A stretch of DNA of 64,000 nt from Akebia trifoliata (taxonomy: Eukaryota; Streptophyta; Magnoliopsida; Ranunculales; Lardizabalaceae): NCBI GenBank assembly GCA_017979445.1, contig CM030708.1, forward strand, positions 35,592,721 through 35,656,720. Reading direction: 5' to 3'. The notes under the pieces were generated by a model that was not told the DNA's origin, searched no databases, and saw only the letters and a list, made by a program, of their open reading frames with translations. The translations under genes were made by a program, and so were the position numbers. How positions within the stretch are numbered: the stretch's first letter is position 1; each line of letters begins with the position of its first letter. This document shows positions 57,501-64,000 of the stretch, piece after piece.

Positions 57501-60500
57501 CATTTCAAGTGATAGTTTCTCTCCTTTTTTTTTCCTTTACCCCCCAAATCAAGCAAACTTCTAAGTAGGTTTGATCTAAAATAGAGAGGGAATACATCCT
57601 TAATAAGAGAAGAATATAAAGTGAATGCCCAAAATGTTTGTCATTCTTGTAGATTTAATTTGTTGTTTTTGCTGAAATGTATTATTATTTCTTTTTTCAT
57701 CTGTTTTGCTTGCATGTTCTACGGATATTTTCCACTCATTAAAACAGTGAGGAATGATGCAAAAATCTTGCATGCAATTTGGTATGGTCCCATTAGTTTG
57801 GTAATGAAGTATTAACTGACAGTCTTTCAAATTGTGAGCCTGAACATGAATTCTTTCCCATCCATGCTAGTTGATTTGTGATAAGAAAAAAAAATGCCAT
57901 GAACATTTTTTCCAATAAAACTATATTGGAAGGGGTTGGGGACACTCTATATCATAAATAAATAAAAAAACTAGAAGAAAATAGAAATTTTATATTTCCA
58001 TTTTTAAAAGAAACCAAATGCCTCAAAATAGAGAAAATAGACTAGAGATGGTGCCTTTATCCGTAGCATGTTTTTTAAGAAAGATTCCATCAATTTCATT
58101 TCCATAAGACTGACAATTCAACTTTTCTTGTTGGGTGCCTTATTAACTTCTTTTAAATACTTGAAGGCATCTGTAACTTATATCATATAAAAAAAGTAGA
58201 AAATGTAGGAACATGTAACAAAGACATGAAATTTTTGTGGAATGATAAGAATGGTGGTAAAAAATATCATTTGGTGAAATGGAAGGTGGTTTGCACTCCA
58301 AAAAAGAATGGGAGTTTGGGGATTAGAGGGATCAGGGTAACGAATAAAGCTCTCCTAGGCAAGTGGCTTTGGAGATTTGGTGAAGAAAGAGACAACTTGT
58401 GGAGGAGAGTGGTTCAGGCTAAATATGGAGAAAAGACTTATGGTTGGTATAGTGACGAGGCCAGAGGAACCTATGGGTGCAGTGTGTGGAAAGGTATTAT
58501 GAAGGGTGTTCATGAGTTTGATAGGGAGATTAGATTTAAGGTTGGCTCGGGGGACAATGTGAGATTTTGGGAGGATTGGTGGTGTGGTACTTCACCTTTG
58601 TCTACTCAATTTCCATCCTTGTACTCTTGCTCGTTGAAAAAAAATAATCTGGTTAGGCAGTGTTTGATTCAGGACGGGAACACAGATTCTTGGGACCTGG
58701 GATTTAGGAGAAACTTCAATGATTGGGAATTGACGGAGGTTACATCTCTTTTAGGTCTCCTTTATTTGATTCGACTCAGAGAGAATGAGCAGGACAGGAG
58801 AGAATGGTTCAAGGCTAAGGATAAGAAGTTTTCTGTCAAATCTTTCTATAAATGTTTGCTTCCGCCTAGCAAGATTTCTTTTTCTCCATCTATAATTTGG
58901 TCCGCTTTTATTCCTTCGAAGGTGTCTTTCTTTGTTTGGTTTGCCTGTTTGGGTAGAATTCTCACTTTGGATAGCTTGATCAGACGGGGGTGGGTCACTC
59001 CGAATTTTTGTTTTCTCTGTTCGAGAGATGGGGAGTCGGTTAATCATATTCTTATTCATTGTTCCTTCTCTAGGGTTATTTGGATGTTCTTTTTATCCCG
59101 TTTCCAGGTGGATTGGGTCGTTCCTTTATCTTTTTTTGATCTTTTGGAGGGGTGGAGTTTCAATATATTCTCTTCTAGAAAGAGGCATCTTTGGGCTATC
59201 CTTCCTTCAGCTATTGCTTGGGGTCTTTGGAAAGAGCGCAACAACAGGGTTTTTCATAGTAAGGAGAGCTCGTCCCACACAGTGATTTTAGAGATTATTG
59301 GGCTTCTGTTCTTGTAGTCCAAGATGAGCAAAGATTTTGAGGATGTGTGCTACCGTGATTTCTTATTTAATTGGGAGAACATTTGTGATTAGCTTACACC
59401 TGTGTAGTTAATTTCTTTTGATCTTTTGTTGTTTCGCTTGTTGTGTTGTTGGGGGCTACCTCAGCCTTCTTCTCTTTGTTTCATTAATAAAAGTTTATAC
59501 TTATCAAAAAAAAAAAAAAGACTGAATTGAATGGAGGAGCAGGATAAATCAGACCACCCCTAATTTTTGGATAAGGCTTTGACAAGGATGATGGAAAAAG
59601 TAGAAAAACTAAATAATGACTTTGGTTGAATGTTAAACCATATTAGGATGATATTTTGCTTGTGTAGAAAACACATAGTAGGAATCATGTTATAAATTTG
59701 TTTAATTACAAAGAAGAGATACTGATATACTTGGTACTTAATGTCGAGGGAAAACCAAAAGCACAAAAGTAAGAGATGTTGTTTTCATCCAAAAATATGT
59801 TTTATTTCTCAAATCAGACCGGAAGAACTGAGAAAACCATAAGGTTCAAATTATGAATCTTAGCCGAAAGCGTAAGATTCTAAAAAAAAATGTCACAGTA
59901 TTTTTTGGTGAGGGGAATGATCTATGTTTCAAAATGTATGGATCAAGAATCCAAGGATTTTGAAAAGACTACGTATGGGCTTGTTATTGATAGATTGATG
60001 TGGTGCAGAGGTTCAAAGTTAAAACCTAGGGGTCAAAAAGTGGAATTACTTACAACCATTTTCTAGATACCATAAACATTGCTTCTTTATGTGGCCACTA
60101 GTACAACATAGAATGTAGGAAAACAGCTTATCTTGTAATATGTATTAAACAGCGCCTTTCTGATAATGAAAGATGTTTTCATAGGAACTATGGTTTCAGA
60201 TACCTTTGGCCGTACTTGCATTCCACCCAAACTATCCACTGCATGGAAAAATTTCCCAATCCTTTAGCCACTTTGTTTTTGTAGCTGTAGGAACTTTAGC
60301 TTCTATTTGTATGGTCAAGATTGTCTGATCTATATGATATGTGGGCTATGGACCCAGTGAATGGCCTGGATTGATTAGTTGATATGCAGGCTGGGCTGTG
60401 TATGGTGCATGCCACATATGTTTCCTTAAATAGTTTGTCAGTTAAAAGGGCATGAAAAGGAGAAAAATCAGTGTCTTTGATTCCTTTTTTTCATTTTGGA

Positions 60501-63500
60501 AAAGTATAAGATTTACTAGTAAGGAAAATGAAGACTGAAGGTCTTCGATTCCTTATTAAGGATATAGTGGTCTCGTGCAGGTTGCAGGAAAACAGCGACA
60601 TGGACTCCAGAAACCGATAGCACTGAGAAACCACCATTCATGCTTCGTCCAAGCAAAAGGCTCTGCAGCCAAGAAGGCATTGAAATTAATGAACTTAGTC
60701 CCACATCACCATCCCAGAAAGGCACACGTCCACTATTTTATCAATTTCCTCTGCTCCCCCATCTCTGTATCAATTTTATTCCCTTTTCTAGTGTAATATC
60801 TTTTTTTTTTCCATACCCTAAATTTCAGGTACTGAAGAGAGTAATGAGTTACTGGGACTTTCAGACCAAAACCCGAAAGATGGCTTGGCAAGGTTTTTTC
60901 TTTCTTAATAAATAGTCTCATCTGTCATAAAGCAATAATCGACTCACGTGGGATACAAAATGTTTTGATATGCTGTTTTGGGTTGTTAATTTTCTTTTTC
61001 CCTTTACAATGTCCCAGGGCTGTTGCACTATTTTCTTTGGCCTTGGAAAGGTTTAAAGCCAAAATGAAGTCACAGACAAGCAAGAAATGCTCTGAGATCC
61101 TGTCATTTGTTGCTGAGGGAATACAGTTGCAGCTAAAGAACATCGAGTCTCATATTCAAACGGATGTGTAGGCCTCCCAACCTCATTGTTTCCAATTCAA
61201 GGAATGGGTAAATGAGGATGATTCTTTTCTTTTGCTTTGTTTTGCAGAGGAAAGTTTACAAGCCTTGGTAAATCTAAGAGAAAACGCCTGGAAACAAGAT
61301 TCCAAGGTAACAAAATTTAATCTTACATGGACGAGTTGACTGAAATAGACTGAGTCCATATCTGATGACCGATCAGTATTCCATATCTCCCCATGTTGAC
61401 CTGACCACAATGCCCTTTGGAATGATCAACCTTCTTTTTGGAAATGAGATAGGGGTTGCTAAGAAACCACTGATTTGGTCTGTATCCTTTATGGTATGAT
61501 GACCTCTATCTACACAATAGCGGTTGTTATGTTTGTCTGAGAGCCTCAGCACACAGAGGAGGTGCATTAACTCTTTTCATTGAGGCTGTTACAGTCATTA
61601 TTCAGAGCTGTTCTGGTCAATTCAGAGAAGATTGTGCTCTATTTCTGGTACTTGACTGGGTGAATTTTGATGCAGAGCAACAAGAACAACTAAAACTCAT
61701 ATTTGAGAATTTCAAAGAAGAGGTTAGTCAGCATCTCCAGGACTGCGAGACTACTCTTGAAGAGCTGGAAGTCTACCAGAGAGAATTAAAAGGAACTGCA
61801 GACAGGCAAAGTACGATTATTTTCCTTTATTGTAATTATCCTCAGACCCTTCTTTTTTTATATCGGTAAAGCCTGTTTTTAATGAGATCAGTAACTTGGT
61901 GCTGGCGGGAATCGAATTAGGTCTATGGTATCATCACCCAAAGACTTAACCAACTAAGGTAGCTAGCACCTGCTTATCCTCGGACCTTTGTGTATGTATG
62001 AACATGCGTCAGGTGGCACGATATCTCAAAACTGTACTATGGTACCCTAGTTCATACTAGTTCCACATGGCTTACATGCAGAATGGTCCGGACCATCCAT
62101 TGATGGGCATTCTCTTAATTTTCCCATTACCCATCTGACCAACCTGATCAGATGGTTATCATCCTAGCCACTAGATAAATGAACTTTTTCTAGGATATCC
62201 CATTAACGGCCCTGAAAAATCTATCAGTAGTTTACTTCATCTGGTTTGTCAAGTTTCCGCATAAAAAATACAAATGTGACTTGATAAATGGACTTTTTCT
62301 AGGATGACCCTTTAACGGTCCTGAAAGAGCATTCAGTGTTTGAGTTTGTCTGGTTTGTCAAGTTTTGGGAAAATTAAATACGAACGTAAGAACGAGGGAT
62401 CAGATTATCCAGCCTGAAGTATGCCAAGTGAGGTATGGTGTGCCTCAGTATATGGGAGCGATAAAGTTCTACTGTCCCAGTATGGCATCAAAAGGGTGTC
62501 TTGAAATCTATACATGGGAAGGCAGGTCCATAGAATTTTGGGGGAATATTCTCCTGACATGTCATGTGTGCCTCACCTCCCATGTGGAGTTGGCGATTCC
62601 TTAGCTTGCTAGTCACCCTCTTGATCTTAAAAAAGTTTTTCCAAAAGTTATTATTACCACAGAAATTTTTTATGAAGGATATTTTTATCAAAATTTTGAT
62701 AAAAGCCTCCCAATATGCCACACAACATTCTTTGTGCTCACTAAGCTTATGAATTTTTGAATTTGGGCCACCTCTTCGTGGACCTACACATGAAAATCAG
62801 TATCACTGACAACTTTTAGCTGCTGGATTCAAGCACTTCTGAGTTCTGACCAATGATTTTTAGCCTCTGTATTTTACCATTTTTTGGGGATACTCAAATC
62901 AGTGTCCATAAATCACCAATCAGTCCGCTTTTTATTAAGTCCACCCAGAGGTGGTCCACCATAAGGTTAGTTGGCCCTAAGATTGTGAGACATGGCATTT
63001 TGTAAACTCTTGTCAAAATCCAAACATTGTCACCATACGTGGGTTCAGTCGCATCATGGCTGCAAAGATCTAATCAGCCATCATGAGATTGAAAATCACC
63101 AAGCAAGAAAAGAATTTTAACCAAATTTGAGGCCTGATATAACAGAACACAGCTTACATCAACCCACGCACCTGGTGTGTCTTTCCATCCCACAGCCCAC
63201 ATTAGTTTTGGGCCTTTTACTTCCCCTTGGCCTCTGGCCTCTGGCTTCTGGCCACTGCTTCTGACTAGCAAACCCTTCCTTTTTCTCCTCATTGACCATT
63301 GACGAAGCTGCAGTTCTTGCAATTTCCTTTTTTGTGAGTCCCAAGCTTCCTTGGTATATTTACAAGCAAATGGAAGTCTTTTGATATATATCATGATTAT
63401 TGCATGCAGTTCTAATATAATTTGTTGATTCCTCTTTATGATCAGAGGCATTGCACCAGAAGCTTCTCTTGCAAGTTGAAGAAGCGATTGCGATTCAGCT

Positions 63501-63537
63501 CAATGATGCTGACAGAAGAATCATGGCCGTCCACAAG
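54535..63537 (+). CDS. ASY3: ASY3/PAIR3-type meiotic chromosome axis protein (3' end outside window)
   Basis: Nine exons in frame: 54535-54567, 54909-56489, 56611-56758, 60581-60721 (or 60727), 60829-60892, 61018-61167, 61248-61306, 61676-61810 and 63446-63537. They give about 801 codons; the last exon lies past 64000. ASY3 is a coiled-coil axis protein that binds the HORMA protein ASY1 and is needed for normal synapsis and crossover formation. Family blocks: TSDYRSFGSS...SQSRKISIGIM (about 14-37), LRSKLWEILG (217-226), NSDTIETDSESP...RRPVTRSLTRK, IFSFDEVEGW, NSPTFGMVTPI, then ARAVALFSLALERFKAKM and a long C-terminal coiled coil (FKEEVSQHLQDCETTLEELE). The middle is disordered and Ser/Lys-rich. 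Exon 2 has a tandem repeat of about 27 residues. The final donor is AAG|GCAAGT, so the last intron appears to be GC-AG. Confidence 0.92.
55197..55373 (+). repeat. internal 96-bp tandem repeat inside ASY3 exon 2
   Basis: Residues 108-134 (ETPMTKTVEFYENGTSIQ...NGVQKK) and 140-166 (ETPRTKTVQFYANRTSIL...DGVQKK) align without gaps, 32 codons apart. The frame is kept, so this is a real coding expansion. Confidence 0.85.
56759..58202. other. ASY3 intron 3, left part
   Basis: Intronic DNA before the LINE insertion. A segment of about 110 bases around 'CATACTGTTAAAAAATATG', 'TACATCAATAATCAGACAAA' and 'CTTGCATATAAAATAAT' (56762-56880) is repeated in tandem at about 56905-57020. Nothing coding recognised. 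Confidence 0.55.
58203..59519 (+). mobile_element. 5'-truncated LINE (L1-type) in ASY3 intron 3
   Basis: An open frame of 363 residues (58226-59317) is the C-terminal part of a plant L1 ORF2: FLWNDKNGGKKYHLVKW and [11 protein letters not shown], then WRRVVQAKYG and FKVGSGDNVRFWEDWWCG. The zf-RVT domain has the Cys/His set CFLCSRDGESVNHILIHC, followed by [13 protein letters not shown]. About 190 bases of 3' UTR and a 14-base A tail (59506-59519) complete the 3' end. The reverse-transcriptase and endonuclease domains are missing, so it is dead on arrival, yet the frame is uninterrupted. That suggests a fairly recent insertion compared with the decayed copy in PPOX intron 1. It lies in sense orientation in ASY3. 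No certain target-site duplication was found. Confidence 0.9.
59520..60580. other. ASY3 intron 3, right part
   Basis: Intronic sequence up to exon 4; no gene or element recognised. Confidence 0.55.
61898..61970 (-). repeat. tRNA-like sequence (SINE head or tRNA pseudogene) in ASY3 intron 8
   Basis: A minus-strand segment of exactly 73 bases starts GGTGCTAGCTACC and ends CCCGCCAGCACC, so GGTGCT can pair with AGCACC as an acceptor stem. It contains an A box-like TTAGTTGGTTAAG and a B box-like ATTCGATTCCC. The T and anticodon stems are not well paired, so a working tRNA is unlikely. A tRNA-derived SINE head is the favoured reading. Confidence 0.5.
61971..63445. other. ASY3 intron 8, right part
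   Basis: Intronic sequence. 'TAAATGGACTTTTTCTAGGAT' (written here less its last base: TAAATGAACTTTTTCTAGGA and TAAATGGACTTTTTCTAGGA) occurs twice, near 62174 and 62285, followed each time by 'CCTGAAA'. This marks a short local duplication of about 110 bases. No gene seen. Confidence 0.5.
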
Positions 63538-64000
63538 GCAAGTCAACTGTGCTTTCTAAATGGCAATTTAGTAGATAATTCACCAATATATGGCAGTATG
63601 TGATGTGAATATCATGTGATCTTCCATTTACGAGGCCGTGTTTTGGTGGTAGGGACCTTAAAAGGATCTGTTACCATCTGTTAGGATGATTCCCCTAGTT
63701 TAGTATGATGTCTGTTTAGAAGCATGGTATCAGTATATTTACATACTTAGGGGATTGGAACCTACCATTCAATGGGTCCTTCCTTGGAAAATCCTAGGTC
63801 AAAACCAACCTAATACGATCAGTCTTTTTTATCCCTCAGTCATTCACCAACTTTTGCCATGCCTTCAAAAGAATGTTGTTGATCCAACTGCTGTGATCAT
63901 TAGGTCACATAATGTTTTGACCTAGGAATTTGATTGGTGGCTCCTGGCCCCTTGCATTTAGGCACTGTGTCCTGATATTGTGTTCTTGGACTGTCATTTG
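63538..64000. other. start of the last ASY3 intron, runs off the window
   Basis: Begins GCAAGT directly after the exon 9 end. No further ASY3 coding block is present before 64000. Confidence 0.6.

Noticed and set aside
58226..59317. 363-residue ORF as a host gene
   Set aside because: Motif order (FLW, KWLWRFG, WKG, FWEDWWCG, zf-RVT) and the poly-A tail show a LINE ORF2 remnant.

Overview
This is a window of AT-rich nuclear DNA from a flowering plant, most likely a dicot. The evidence is GT-AG introns, a chloroplast haem/chlorophyll enzyme, an auxin-response repressor, a DYW-type PPR protein, a meiotic axis protein, and many small non-autonomous transposons. I cannot name the species from sequence alone. 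About three quarters of the window is intergenic or intronic. Coding exons were rebuilt by hand from reading-frame continuity and splice sites, and every junction given below keeps frame.

Layout. 3.1 kb: a one-exon gene (+) for a small plant-specific protein of unknown function. 10.8-14.3 kb: a three-exon class II (GH19) chitinase gene (+) with a 2.2 kb second intron full of repeats. 15.0-18.5 kb: a cluster of MITEs. 18.8-19.1 kb and 26.4-26.7 kb (both -): two RCI2/PMP3 membrane-proteolipid genes. These are the products of a segmental duplication whose two arms were later split by different insertions. 27.2-30.3 kb: a run of eight palindromic foldback elements, each embedded in a (TA)n microsatellite. 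This is the most unusual structure in the window. 32.4-34.5 kb: an intronless DYW-type PPR gene (+). 35.3-36.3 kb (-): a four-exon Aux/IAA gene of the non-canonical IAA20/30/31 type with no normal degron. 36.6-44.2 kb: intergenic DNA with several foldback elements. 44.2-52.0 kb (-): a nine-exon plastid protoporphyrinogen oxidase gene, with a decayed LINE and a G/C-tract tandem duplication in its introns. 54.5 kb to beyond the right edge (+): an ASY3/PAIR3-type meiotic axis gene, divergent from PPOX, carrying a 5'-truncated LINE in one intron and an apparent GC-AG intron; its last exon lies outside the window.

The genes do not form a functional cluster. They are single-copy housekeeping or regulatory genes apart from the duplicated RCI2 pair, whose promoters both keep a G-box and a DRE/CRT core. 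The novelty lies in the non-coding part: a family of (TA)n-embedded elements with a conserved double-hairpin core and at least four unrelated terminal types, including one apparent recombinant; and a second dispersed foldback-plus-tail family.
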